Assembly (NCBI GenBank): GCA_019636755.1
Contig: JAHBWZ010000004.1
Location: 310,001-374,000 of the forward strand
DNA: 64,000 bases
Direction: 5' to 3'
Origin: Phycisphaeraceae bacterium
Lineage (GTDB): Bacteria; Planctomycetota; Phycisphaerae; Phycisphaerales; SM1A02
Made by a program: the position numbers and the translations under genes. Positions within the stretch are counted from its first letter, which is position 1. Every line of letters begins with the position of its first letter. The notes below the pieces were generated by a model. It was not told the origin of the DNA. It did not search any database and saw nothing but the letters and a program-made list of their open reading frames with translations. Shown piece after piece: positions 17,723 to 26,753 of the stretch.

Positions 17723-19069
17723 TCACGCGCCACCCCCGCTCTCATCGTCCTCCAGCGTCCCCGGCCCGCCGTTCCCCGCCGGCCGCCGTCGCGGACGATC
17801 GGGCACCGCCGGTCGCACTTCCACGCCCGCCAGCCGTTCTCCCTGGACGTAGACGGCAAGGACGCGGGAGGCCGGATGCAGCGGGTCGCCCGAGAACACG
17901 ACGAGGTCCGCGTCCAGCCCCGGCGCGATGGAGCCGAGGCGCCCGTCCAGTCCGAGCGTGCGCGCGGCGTCGCGCGTCATGGCCCGGCGCGCCGCGGCGG
18001 GATCGAGCCCGGATCGCACGGCGCGCATCGCGCCCGCTCGCATCGCGTCCGGTCGTCTCAGCGGCACGCCGCCACCGAATGTGAACGGCAGGCCCGCGCG
18101 TTCCATCTGCCGGGCGACCGTGAGCCGTTCGATCGAGTCCGTGTCGGCGGGGATCGGAAGAATGAGCGGGATCGTGGAGCCGCCCTCCAGTTCCTCGACC
18201 AGCACCGAGGCGCGCACGCCGGCGCCCACGGAAAACACCAGGCGCGGTGTCCCCGACCCGAAGAGGATCAGCGCGGCGTCCAGGTCCTCCGATGATGCGA
18301 TGTGCACGAGCAGGGTCCGGTCGCCCCGCATCGCCTCGGCAAGTGGATCGGCCGCGCCGGCGGCACGACCGGTGGCCTGGCCGGCGGCGATCGCCTCGCG
18401 GAGCATCGAGATGGCGCCCGCACGGCTCGACGGCGCACGATCGAAGGCCAGCGCCGACGGTCCGAGCGTCACGAGCAGCGGGCCGTCATGCTCCAGGATC
18501 TCGCCCGCGCCGCGCGCGGTCTGCGTCCGGATGACGGCGCAGCACCCGCCGATGAGCAGGGAGTCCGCGGGCCTGATGAGCGCGGTGGTGACGCCGCCGC
18601 GGACCGCGTCAAGCAGCGCGGGGTCGTACGGATCGAAGGCGTCCGCGACGCGCGTCGAGGCGTCGATCGACGACGCCCGCTCGTCGGCGCGCCCATGCAC
18701 GCCGAGCACCGAGAGCGTGTCGATCAGGCCCGGTGACAGCACCGCGCCCGGCCAGTCCTCGATGATCCAGCCGGCGCCGGCCACCCCGGCCGGGTGCGCC
18801 CCCGGCGCATGGATCGCCGTGATCCGCCCGCCTTCAACCGCGACCACGCGGTCCGTCGCCAGCGTTCCGTCGGGCAGCACGATGGCGCCGGGACGGATCA
18901 GGCGGCGCGCGGGTTCCTCGCGCGGCGCGCCCCAGGCCGGCACCGGCCCGGACGCGGCCACGGCCAGCGCGATCAGCGCCGATGTCTGCACGAGCGCGGC
19001 CACCCGCGTCCCGCGCCGCGCCGCGGCGACGCGCGCTCCCGGGGCGCGCCCTGGATTCATGACGCTCAT
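17723..19069 (-). CDS. exported amidohydrolase-fold protein with degenerate metal site (operon gene 2)
   Basis: The 448-residue protein has a signal segment (LVQTSALIALAVAASGPVPAWG). The key motif is SPGLIDTLSVLGVHGRA, where the HxH pair is absent. The barrel carries DAVRGGVTTALIRPADS and the end is TLGLDGRLGSIAPGLDADLVVFSGDPL, followed by an Arg/Pro/Gly-rich tail. Start and stop overlap neighbours by four bases. Confidence 0.75.
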   Translation of the reverse strand: MSVMNPGRAPGARVAAARRGTRVAALVQTSALIALAVAASGPVPAWGAPREEPARRLIRPGAIVLPDGTLATDRVVAVEGGRITAIHAPGAHPAGVAGAGWIIEDWPGAVLSPGLIDTLSVLGVHGRADERASSIDASTRVADAFDPYDPALLDAVRGGVTTALIRPADSLLIGGCCAVIRTQTARGAGEILEHDGPLLVTLGPSALAFDRAPSSRAGAISMLREAIAAGQATGRAAGAADPLAEAMRGDRTLLVHIASSEDLDAALILFGSGTPRLVFSVGAGVRASVLVEELEGGSTIPLILPIPADTDSIERLTVARQMERAGLPFTFGGGVPLRRPDAMRAGAMRAVRSGLDPAAARRAMTRDAARTLGLDGRLGSIAPGLDADLVVFSGDPLHPASRVLAVYVQGERLAGVEVRPAVPDRPRRRPAGNGGPGTLEDDESGGGA

Positions 19070-20662
19070 GGCGCCTCCCCGCCGATCCGCGCGGCGTCAT
19101 AGACCTGCGTGCCACCGATCCAGACCTGCGCGACGCGGCTTCCCGGCTCGCGCGGATCGCCGGTCCAGAGAACGAAGTCCGCGAGCAGCCCCGGCGCGAT
19201 TCGACCGACGTCGCCGGCCATCCCCAGGGCGCTTGCCGCCTGTGCGGTGACCACCGCCAGCGGATCGCACGCACCCCGCGCCACGGCACCGGCGGCATCC
19301 AGGAGGAAGCGGGCCGCGGATCCGCCGCCCGATCCGAATGACCACGTCACGCCCGCGCGCGTCAGTCGCTCGATGCCGTCCATCGGCGCCCGGCGCCAGG
19401 GGCCGTCGCTCACGCCGCCCGCCTCGGGCGCAGGCAGGAGCACGACCGACGCACCGGCGGCGGCGATCTCATCGGCGAGCAGTCCCGCTTCCGCGCCGCC
19501 CTCGATGACGATCTTCAGCCCGAACTCGGCGCCGATCTCCAGGGCGTTGAGGATGTCCTCGCTCTCGTGCGCCCGGACGCGCACCGGGATCTCGCCGCGC
19601 AGCGCCGGCGCCATCGCCTCCAGCGAGGGATCGCGGCGCGGCGGCTGCGGCTTCTTTCCCGGCTCCGTGCGCGGACGCGCCGTCGCACCGCGCGGTTCCG
19701 CGGCCGGCGGCGGTCCACCCGGCCCGGCGGGTCCCGCGCCGGGACGGCGCCTCGGACGCGGGGGCGGCGGCGGTTCGTCGTCCAGCGTGCCCGGCTCCAC
19801 GAGGTCCCCGTCATCGGGCTCCGCGTCCGCCGCGCGCCAGACCCCTCGCGCGGCGGCCGCCGCCCGGGCGGGCCGCCCTCGCGCGACGCGCCGGGCCACC
19901 GCGCGACGCGGGCAGCGCCTTCCGCCCGGCCAAGGCGTCGGCAGGCGGCAAAACGGCCGCCGGCGCCTCCTTCTCCTCTTCGCCCAGCTTCGCGATGTAC
20001 TCGGCCAGTTCCGCCTCGTAGTCGGTCCACGCGTCCAGGTTCGCCTTCGCCTGTCGCAGCCGGGCACGGATCTGGTCCAGCACGCCCAGCCGGTCGATCG
20101 TGCGCTCGCCCGGTCGAAGGTCGATCGTGTACGTCGCGATGGCGCGGAGCGGTCGACCGAACGCGGCGCCATCCCGCTCCAGCCGAAGCACACCGCCCGC
20201 GGGGCCGACGCCGCGCAGCGGCGCGGGCGACAGGTGCAGCGTGGTGACGCCGCCGGCGAGCAGTTCCTCGATGGAGCGCGTCGCCATGCCGTCGAACGCG
20301 TCGATCATGCGGCCCGCGGGATCGGCCCAGCCCGCATCGCCGGTCAGGAACGTGGAAGCCACGTCGATCAGGCCGGGCGTCAGCACGAGACCGCTCGCAT
20401 CGATGCGCCGTGCGCCACGGACCTGGACGGTGTCTGCCTCGACACGGTCGATCCGACCACCGCGCACGACGACCGTGCCGCGCTCCAGGTCACGGCCATC
20501 CATCGTGAGAATGCGGGCGCCCTCGATGACCGTGGGACGCGCTCCGAACTGGCCGTGGGCGGAGGTCGCGGAGGCGAACAGGGCCAGCGCGATCGGGACG
20601 GGACGGAACCGTCGACCGGCGCCCCTCACGCCATGCCGACCCGACTGGCGATCGCTCGTCAT
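19066..20662 (-). CDS. amidohydrolase-fold protein with frameshift in the linker (operon gene 1)
   Basis: Two frames together give one member of the family. The first, from 20662, has a signal segment (VPIALALFASATSAHGQ), the motif TPGLIDVASTFLTGDAG without HxH, and a helical linker (LDAWTDYEAELAEYIAKLGEEEKE). The second frame continues from about 19880 with GVWRAADAEPDDGDLVEPGT, a Pro/Arg linker and the second barrel half ending GDVGRIAPGLLADFVLWTGDP. The shift falls in an extremely GC-rich Ala/Arg linker around 19850-19920, so a base-calling error is as likely as a real mutation. It is the promoter-proximal gene of the operon. Confidence 0.65.
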
Positions 20663-20669
20663 GCGGGGC

Positions 20670-20675
20670 AGCGTA
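20670..20675 (-). promoter_or_regulatory. putative -10 element of the amidohydrolase operon
   Basis: TACGCT on the minus strand is followed by seven bases and the ATG at 20662. No upstream gene on this strand exists within the preceding 4 kb, so this is the natural promoter position for the operon. Confidence 0.45.
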
Positions 20676-20936
20676 CACGCTGGTATTGCCTTCAGTTGCA
20701 TGGAACCACTCCGAATCTCCTCCCCCGGGCGGCGCGATCGGTCGGACCCGTGTCCGCCCGCCGCTACCATGGCGACCTGATCCGGCAGGCCCTGCACGTC
20801 GCCGACCCCGCGCCCCGACGATGCCCGACGGCGCGCGCCTGGTGACACCGTCGCCTCGCGGATGCCTGCCTCGCACGGCTCCGAGTCCTTCTCTTCCCCA
20901 CCCCGCCCGACCCGCCCCACGCGAGAACTCCCCCGG

Positions 20937-22136
20937 ATGAAGTCCCCCGTCATCATCGCCGCCCGCCGTACCGCCATCGGCCGATTCATGGGCCGCCTTT
21001 CCCGCGTTCCGAGCCCGGTGCTCGGATCCCTGGTCGCCTCCGCCGTGCTCGATGAGGTCGGCGGCGACGTCCGCGCCCGCGTGGACGAGTGCATCATGGG
21101 CTGCGTCCTCCAGGCGGGACTCGGCCAGAACCCCGCGCGACAGGCCGGACTCAAGGCGAACCTGCCCGAGACGCTGAACGCCATGACGGTGAACAAGGTG
21201 TGCGGGTCGGGCCTGCAGGCCGTCATGCTCGCCGCCCAGTCCATCCGCGCGGGCGTGAACCGACTGGTGCTCTGCGGCGGGTTCGAGAACATGTCGCTCG
21301 CGCCGCACCTGGTCCACGCCCGTGCCGGGATCAAGTACGGGCCCGGCACGCTCGTCGATCACATGCAGTTCGACGGACTGACCTGTCCGTTCGAGGGATG
21401 GGCGATGGGCAATGCCGCCGATCACATTGCGCAGTCCCACGGCATCTCGCGGCGCGAGCAGGATCGCTTTGCCGCGCAGTCGCATCAGCGCGCCCACGCC
21501 GCCACCGCACAGGGCTTCTTCCGCGACGAGATCCTGCCGCTCACCGGGGCGCAGATCGGCGACCGGAAGAACCCGGGCGCGGAGGGCGGCCTGTCGCAGG
21601 ACGAGGGCGTGCGGCCGGACTCCACGGCCGAGGGACTGGCCGGACTGCCGCCGGCCTTCCAGAAGGAGGGAACGGTCACCGCGGGCAACGCTTCGCAGAT
21701 CAGCGACGGTGCCGCCGCGCTGCTTGTCGCGGACGAGGCCATGGCCTCGGAACTCGGCCGGCCGGTGCTTGCGAGGCTCATCGACATGCATACCGCGGGC
21801 GTGGCACCCCGCGACATCTTCCATGCGCCGGCACTCGGCGTCCGCGCGATCCTGGATCGCAACCGCCTCAGCGTGGACGACATCGATCTCTTCGAGATCA
21901 ACGAGGCGTTCGCCGCGCAGGTGCTCGCGAACCGCAAGGTCCTCGATATCCCGGAGGACCGGCTCAACGTCTGCGGCGGCAGCATCGCGATCGGCCACCC
22001 GATCGGCGCTTCCGGCGCACGCGTCTTCACGACGCTTCTTCACCAGCTCCGCCGGACCGGTGGACGCCGCGGCATCGCGAGCCTCTGCCTGGGAGGCGGC
22101 AATGCCGTGACGGTCCTCGTGGAGCGCGGCGACTGA
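20937..22136 (+). CDS. acetyl-CoA acetyltransferase (thiolase)
   Basis: The 399-residue protein has all thiolase motifs: NKVCGSGLQAVMLA with the acyl-accepting Cys near residue 88, INEAFAAQ, GGSIAIGHPIGASGAR with the catalytic His, and CLGGGNAV with the second Cys. It joins or cleaves acetyl-CoA units in fatty-acid degradation, ketone body or related pathways. The start at 20937 (MKSPVIIAARRTAIG) matches the usual thiolase N-terminus. Its stop overlaps the start of trkA by one base (TGATG), an unexpected pairing with potassium uptake. Confidence 0.95.
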   Translation: MKSPVIIAARRTAIGRFMGRLSRVPSPVLGSLVASAVLDEVGGDVRARVDECIMGCVLQAGLGQNPARQAGLKANLPETLNAMTVNKVCGSGLQAVMLAAQSIRAGVNRLVLCGGFENMSLAPHLVHARAGIKYGPGTLVDHMQFDGLTCPFEGWAMGNAADHIAQSHGISRREQDRFAAQSHQRAHAATAQGFFRDEILPLTGAQIGDRKNPGAEGGLSQDEGVRPDSTAEGLAGLPPAFQKEGTVTAGNASQISDGAAALLVADEAMASELGRPVLARLIDMHTAGVAPRDIFHAPALGVRAILDRNRLSVDDIDLFEINEAFAAQVLANRKVLDIPEDRLNVCGGSIAIGHPIGASGARVFTTLLHQLRRTGGRRGIASLCLGGGNAVTVLVERGD

Positions 22137-23479
22137 TGAACATCGTCGTCTGCGGGGCGGGCGAGATCGGCTCACACGCCGTGGAGACACTGGCGCGGCA
22201 GGCCCATCGCATCACGCTGGTCGACGTCGACGGCGAGCGGCTGCGCAGCCTGGGCGACAACTTCGACATCGGCACCATCGAAGGCAATGCGGCGCGCGGC
22301 GACGTCCTGGCGCGGGCCGGTGCCGCCGACGCGGACCTGGTGCTCGCGGCGACCGACCTGGACGAGATCAACCTCCTCGCAGCCGCGGTGGCGAAGGCGC
22401 TCGGCGCGGCGCGGACCGTGGCGCGCGTCCACCAGACCGAGTTCTACCAGCAGCGCGGGATCGACTACCGCCGGCACCTCGGTATCGACCTGCTCATCTG
22501 CCCGGAGTACGCCGCGGCGCAGGCGATCGCACGCCGGATCCGCACGCCCGGCGCGGTCGCGATCGAGACGTTCGCGCGCGGCCGGATCGAGATGCAGGAA
22601 CTGCTGGCAAGCGAGGGCGGCTCGGCCATCGGCCGCCGCCTTGCCGACGTGCGCATGCCGGACGGGTCCCGGCTCGCGCTCATCCGCCGGCGCCGGGAAG
22701 CGCTCGTGCCGGAGGCGAAGAGCGTGGTCGTGGCGGGAGACTCGATCACGCTCGTCGCGAACGCGGACGTCTTCGATGATGCACGCAGGCGGTTCGTCGA
22801 CGACAAGGCGCCGAGGAAGCGCATCGTGCTGATGGGCGGCGCCCCGATCGCTGTCTGGCTGTGTTCCTTCCTCCGTGGTCGCTCGTACGCGATCAGGCTC
22901 TTCGAGCAGAACCGGGTCCGAGCGGAGGAACTGGCCGAACAGCTCTCCTGGGTCACGGTCATCAACTCCGACCCCACCGACCGGTCCGTCTTCGAGGACG
23001 AGGACCTGGCCCAGGCCGATGCCTTCGTCTCGCTGCTCGACTCGGACGAGGCGAACATCATCTCCGCGGTCTTCGCCAAGACGCGCGGCGTGCCGGACGT
23101 CCTGACGGTCGTGCACAAGGCCAAGTACCTGGACATGGTCTACGACCTCGGTGTGGATGCGGCGTTCAGCACGCGCCGGACCGCCGTCGAGGAGATCGAG
23201 TCCTTCATCGATGCCAGCCCGCTGCGACTCATGGGCATGCTCGCGGACGGCACGGCACAGGTGGTCCGCGTCCGCGTGCCCGAACGTTCCCCGGCCGTCG
23301 ATCGATCGCTGCGCGAACTTGCGCTGTCGCCGGACTGGGTGGTCGCCGCGATCGAACACGGCGATGCGATGACGGTTCCCGGGGCATCGGATGTCGTGCA
23401 CGCCGGTGACAACGTCCTCCTGATCGGGCGCAGCGGATCCGAGAAGACCGTGGAGACCGTCTTCGGGATCCATCGATAG
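22136..23479 (+). CDS. trkA: Trk potassium uptake regulatory protein TrkA
   Basis: The 447-residue protein has two repeats, each an NAD-binding RCK_N domain followed by RCK_C. The first begins MNIVVCGAGEIGSHAVETL, with the Rossmann GxGxxG; the second begins near residue 225 with IVLMGGAPIAVWL, where the glycine motif is weaker. Conserved ATDLDEINLL and DSDEANIISAVFAK segments are typical. TrkA binds nucleotides at the membrane and gates the TrkH channel, which is encoded next. It is coupled to the thiolase gene by a TGATG overlap. Confidence 0.95.
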   Translation: MNIVVCGAGEIGSHAVETLARQAHRITLVDVDGERLRSLGDNFDIGTIEGNAARGDVLARAGAADADLVLAATDLDEINLLAAAVAKALGAARTVARVHQTEFYQQRGIDYRRHLGIDLLICPEYAAAQAIARRIRTPGAVAIETFARGRIEMQELLASEGGSAIGRRLADVRMPDGSRLALIRRRREALVPEAKSVVVAGDSITLVANADVFDDARRRFVDDKAPRKRIVLMGGAPIAVWLCSFLRGRSYAIRLFEQNRVRAEELAEQLSWVTVINSDPTDRSVFEDEDLAQADAFVSLLDSDEANIISAVFAKTRGVPDVLTVVHKAKYLDMVYDLGVDAAFSTRRTAVEEIESFIDASPLRLMGMLADGTAQVVRVRVPERSPAVDRSLRELALSPDWVVAAIEHGDAMTVPGASDVVHAGDNVLLIGRSGSEKTVETVFGIHR

Positions 23480-23484
23480 CGCGG

Positions 23485-23490
23485 TACACT
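23485..23490 (+). promoter_or_regulatory. putative -10 element before trkH
   Basis: TACACT, preceded by GCGG, lies 25 bases before the trkH start and just after the trkA stop. It resembles the other TACACT elements of this window and could give trkH its own transcript in addition to read-through from trkA. Confidence 0.4.
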
Positions 23491-23515
23491 CCCCGCGCCC
23501 GCCGGATACCGCCGC

Positions 23516-25081
23516 ATGCGACTGCGATTCGTCATCCGCCAGGTCGGCCTGCTCTTCGTGGTCCTCGGCGGAGCGATGGCGGTCGTCGCGCTGGTCGGAC
23601 TGGCCGACTGGCTGCTCGCGCGGGATGAAGCCAGCGAGCGCGCCGCCTCCCTGGCGCTGATGGGCAGCGCGGTGCTCGGCCTCCTGGGCGGCGGTCTCAC
23701 GTGGTTCCTCGCACGCGAGGAATCCGCCACGCTCGGGCGTCGGGAAGCGCTGCTCATGGTCGCGATCACGTGGATCGGCGGCTCGCTCTTCGCGGCGATG
23801 CCGTTTCTCGCCTGGGCGCACCTTGCATCCGCGGGCGGCGTGGAGGCGGCGGTCGGCCACCCGTTCCTGCATCCGGCCGACGCGTGGTTCGAGTCCATGA
23901 GCGGGCTCACGACGACCGGTGCGACGATCCTCACCGAGATCGAGACACTGCCGCGGGCCATGCACCTCTGGCGGGCCCTGACGCACTGGCTGGGCGGACT
24001 GGGCATCGTCGTGCTCTTCGTCGCCGTCCTTCCGACGCTCGGCGCGGGCGGGAAGCGCCTCGTCCGATTCGAGGTCAGCGGTCCGCGCAAGGAAGGACTG
24101 GGGCCCAGCATCCGGGAGACCGCCCGACTGATCGCGTGGATCTACATCGGACTCTCGCTCGTCTGCGGATTCTCCTACTGGATCCTGACGCCCATGGATG
24201 CCTTCGACGCGCTCTGCCACGCGATGTCGACGGTGAGCACCGGCGGATTCAGCACGAAGAACACCAGCATCGCCCACTGGGACTCCCCCGCGCTGGAGTG
24301 GATCTCGATGGTGTTCATGCTGCTCGCGGGCGTGAGTTTCGCGCTGTACTTCCTGCTGCTCACCCGGCGCTGGCGCGATGCAGCACGCGACCCGGAACTG
24401 CGCGTCTACCTCGGCATGCAGCTCGTGGTCACGTTCATCATCACCGCGTCCATGCTCGGGAAACCGATCATCGATGTTGCCGGCCACGCGGTGAGCGGCG
24501 CCGATCTGGCGACCCATCTCCGGGCGGCTGCGTTCGCGACCGTGACCATCCACACCGGCACAGGCTTCTCCGCGCCCGACTACGACCACTGGGGACCACT
24601 GGCGCACTGGCTGCTGCTCTTTCTCTCGCTCATCGGGGGCTGCGCGGGATCGACCGCGGGGGGCATCAAGGTGGTGCGCGTCTGGATCGCCTTCAAGGTG
24701 ATGATCGCGGAGCTGGAGAAGGCGTACCGGCCGAACGTGGTCCGCACGATCCGCGTGGGGACCGGCGTGCTGGACGCAGACCTCCGCCTCGGCAGCCTGG
24801 CGTACCTGCTCGGATTCCTCGCGGTGCTGGCCATCGGCACCGCGCTGGTCGCCGTCTGCGAAGCCGGCGAACCGCGCGCCGACATGCTGACCACGTTCTC
24901 CGCGTGCGCGGCAACACTGGCCAACGTCGGCCCGGGTTTCGGGAGCGTGGGACCGAGCCAGAACTACGGCTGGCTGGGCGCGCCGTCGAAGGTCGTCCTG
25001 ACCCTGCTCATGGCGCTCGGCCGCATCGAGTTCTTCGCGCTGCTGGTCCTGCTGACGCCGCGGTTCTGGCGCGGGACCTGA
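23516..25081 (+). CDS. trkH: Trk potassium transporter membrane subunit TrkH
   Basis: The 521-residue protein has about ten hydrophobic segments and the four pore loops of the TrkH/KtrB family, with selectivity-filter-like glycines: SMSGLTTTGATI, AMSTVSTGGFST, IHTGTGFS and ATLANVGPGFG. It also has SLIGGCAGSTAGGIKVVR, a conserved TrkH intramembrane segment. It transports K+ with TrkA as cytoplasmic partner. The protein ends at the edge of IS-derived DNA. Confidence 0.95.
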   Translation: MRLRFVIRQVGLLFVVLGGAMAVVALVGLADWLLARDEASERAASLALMGSAVLGLLGGGLTWFLAREESATLGRREALLMVAITWIGGSLFAAMPFLAWAHLASAGGVEAAVGHPFLHPADAWFESMSGLTTTGATILTEIETLPRAMHLWRALTHWLGGLGIVVLFVAVLPTLGAGGKRLVRFEVSGPRKEGLGPSIRETARLIAWIYIGLSLVCGFSYWILTPMDAFDALCHAMSTVSTGGFSTKNTSIAHWDSPALEWISMVFMLLAGVSFALYFLLLTRRWRDAARDPELRVYLGMQLVVTFIITASMLGKPIIDVAGHAVSGADLATHLRAAAFATVTIHTGTGFSAPDYDHWGPLAHWLLLFLSLIGGCAGSTAGGIKVVRVWIAFKVMIAELEKAYRPNVVRTIRVGTGVLDADLRLGSLAYLLGFLAVLAIGTALVAVCEAGEPRADMLTTFSACAATLANVGPGFGSVGPSQNYGWLGAPSKVVLTLLMALGRIEFFALLVLLTPRFWRGT

Positions 25082-25087
25082 TACGGC

Positions 25088-25824
25088 TCACAGATGAGCC
25101 TCCGGCGTGATCCGTTTCGGCCAGCGGAGTTCCTTCGAGCAATGCCATCCTGCTCCGTCCAGGATCATCACCGCGTGCTCGCGCGGCCTGATGTGCGACG
25201 CGGTGCGGTCGAGGAACGTCTGCATCGACTCCGTGTCCGCATGGCGGGCGACCATCGCCATCGACCATCCACGCGCTGGTTCCACCGCCGCGAACACCCG
25301 GATGGAGCGGCGTCCGTTCTGCCTGATCACGGTCGGGCGCTTCGCCTGGACCGCCTGTCGTCGGCCGGATCCTGTTTCGGATGCCGTGGCCGCGGGTGCA
25401 GACACGAGAAGCCGTTGCGTGCGAGGATGTTGTACACGGCGTTCAACGAGTGAACGACTCCGAACTCGTTCTCGAGGATGTGGCGCCGCTGCGGCCCTCG
25501 CAGCGCAGACACGCCGTCCTCGGGCGTCGCGCCGCGTCGAACGCGCGCGATGAACCTGGCCTCCTGCTCGGGCGTGAGGAATCGCGCGCGTCCCGGGGCG
25601 GTCCCGCCGCGAATGGCCCTGAGGCCGCCGTCGCGATACGCGTACGCCCACCTCTGGACGAAGGCCCGGCTCCGGCCGAGCGTCTCCGCGATCTCGAGCG
25701 TCTCTCGACCGTCGATCGCGAGTGCGACCGCGCGCAGGCGGTCGCGCTGCAGGGCGTCCCGCTCCGCCCTGATACTCCGACCGAGCTTCTGACGGTCGCC
25801 GCGACTCCGTTCGTGCACGTTCAT
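25088..25824 (-). pseudogene. IS630-family transposase remnant
   Basis: The start at 25824 opens an N-terminal helix-turn-helix part (LEIAETLGRSRAFVQRWAYAYRDGGLRAI) and the winged segment ending HPRPRHPKQDP. The DDE domain then continues in another frame with RPTVIRQNGRRSIRVFAAV and VMILDGAGWHCSKEL, which holds the second Asp. The stretch that should carry the first Asp (DExxF) is missing, roughly 40 residues relative to the family, and the protein stops before the catalytic Glu. It is a dead relic lying against the 3' end of trkH. Confidence 0.8.
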
Positions 25825-26264
25825 ATGGCCTCCTGCCGATGGGGTCCACATCATGCACGACCGCGCGCGATCGCGCAACCCTGACAGGCGCCGAACGGCG
25901 CGCGAGGGTCCTCTGGGAGCCGCATGAGCCCGCACCGGTCGCGCCCGTGCGGGACGCGCACGCCTGCCGGCGCGTCCGATCCGCGGTGGGACGGACAGCC
26001 GTGCCGCTTCGCGCCGCCCCCCGATGGCCTGCACGTGGCGCGCCTGCCCGTGCAGCCGGGATCGGCGCCGGGAATCACCACGATCATCGACATGCGTGCA
26101 ACCGCGGGTGCGTGCAGGCGACCGAGGGATCCGCCGGCACGTCCGGCGGATTCATGCACGCAGACGGCCGGGGGATCCGCCCGGGGGATCCGCCGGGCGC
26201 GTTCCGGGTACCTGGAGGACAGGCAGGGTCCGGCGTGCAGCCGATATGGAGTCGGGATGGGGAG
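25825..26264. other. intergenic stretch with hairpins, no gene
   Basis: I see no convincing gene. The stretch contains a perfect nine-base inverted repeat, ATCCGCCGG (26129-26137) and CCGGCGGAT (26143-26151), followed by further ggatccgcc copies at 26175-26195, so it is rich in potential hairpins. It leads directly into the 36-bp repeat array. Confidence 0.5.
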
Positions 26265-26428
26265 CCGGCATCGGGACACGCACTCGCCCCAGCCTGCGGG
26301 CCGGCATCGGGACACGCACTCGCCCGAGCCTGCGGGCCGGCATCGGGACACGCACTCGCCCGAGCCTGCGGGCCGGCATCGGGACACGCACTCGCCCGAG
26401 CCTGCGGGCCGGCATCGGGACACGCACT
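26265..26428. repeat. 36-bp tandem repeat array left of the RAYT gene
   Basis: Five units start at 26265, 26301, 26337, 26373 and 26409, exactly 36 bases apart and nearly identical, the last one incomplete. On the minus strand each unit contains GCGAGTGCGTGTCCC. The same core occurs on the plus strand in the array at 28263-28441, so the two arrays are inverted relative to each other around the transposase gene. There are no unique spacers. Confidence 0.9.
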
Positions 26429-26753
26429 TTCCCCGCGACCCACCCGGATCGAACGCGGACATGCACGCTCGCCCACCCAGCCTCCTGCGTCACTCGCGGC
26501 AATTTGATCACCTCTGCCAGAGTCGGCGGACGCGAGCGGTAGAGTCCGTGCGGCGTGAGCAGTCGATCGCGCGGCGCGGTGCCGTGTGCGGCTCATGCAC
26601 GATCGGGGCGCCGTGCCGAGGCGTCGGGCACCCGATCGTCGCGGCTCCGGCACCGGCCCTCCTCGGTCCGTGTCCGGGGTTCACAGTTCAGGTGTTCCGG
26701 GGTCCGTCGACGGTCATGTCCACGGCAGCACCCGGGGAAGGGGGAGCGTCCGA

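Noticed and set aside
26265-26428. CRISPR array
   Set aside because: The 36-bp units are directly adjacent with no unique spacers, there are no cas genes, and the same core recurs in an inverted array beyond a RAYT gene.
25860-26540. Repeat-containing open frames on both strands across the 36-bp array
   Set aside because: Because 36 is a multiple of three, all six frames stay open; the resulting Arg/His/Gly repeats are not credible proteins.
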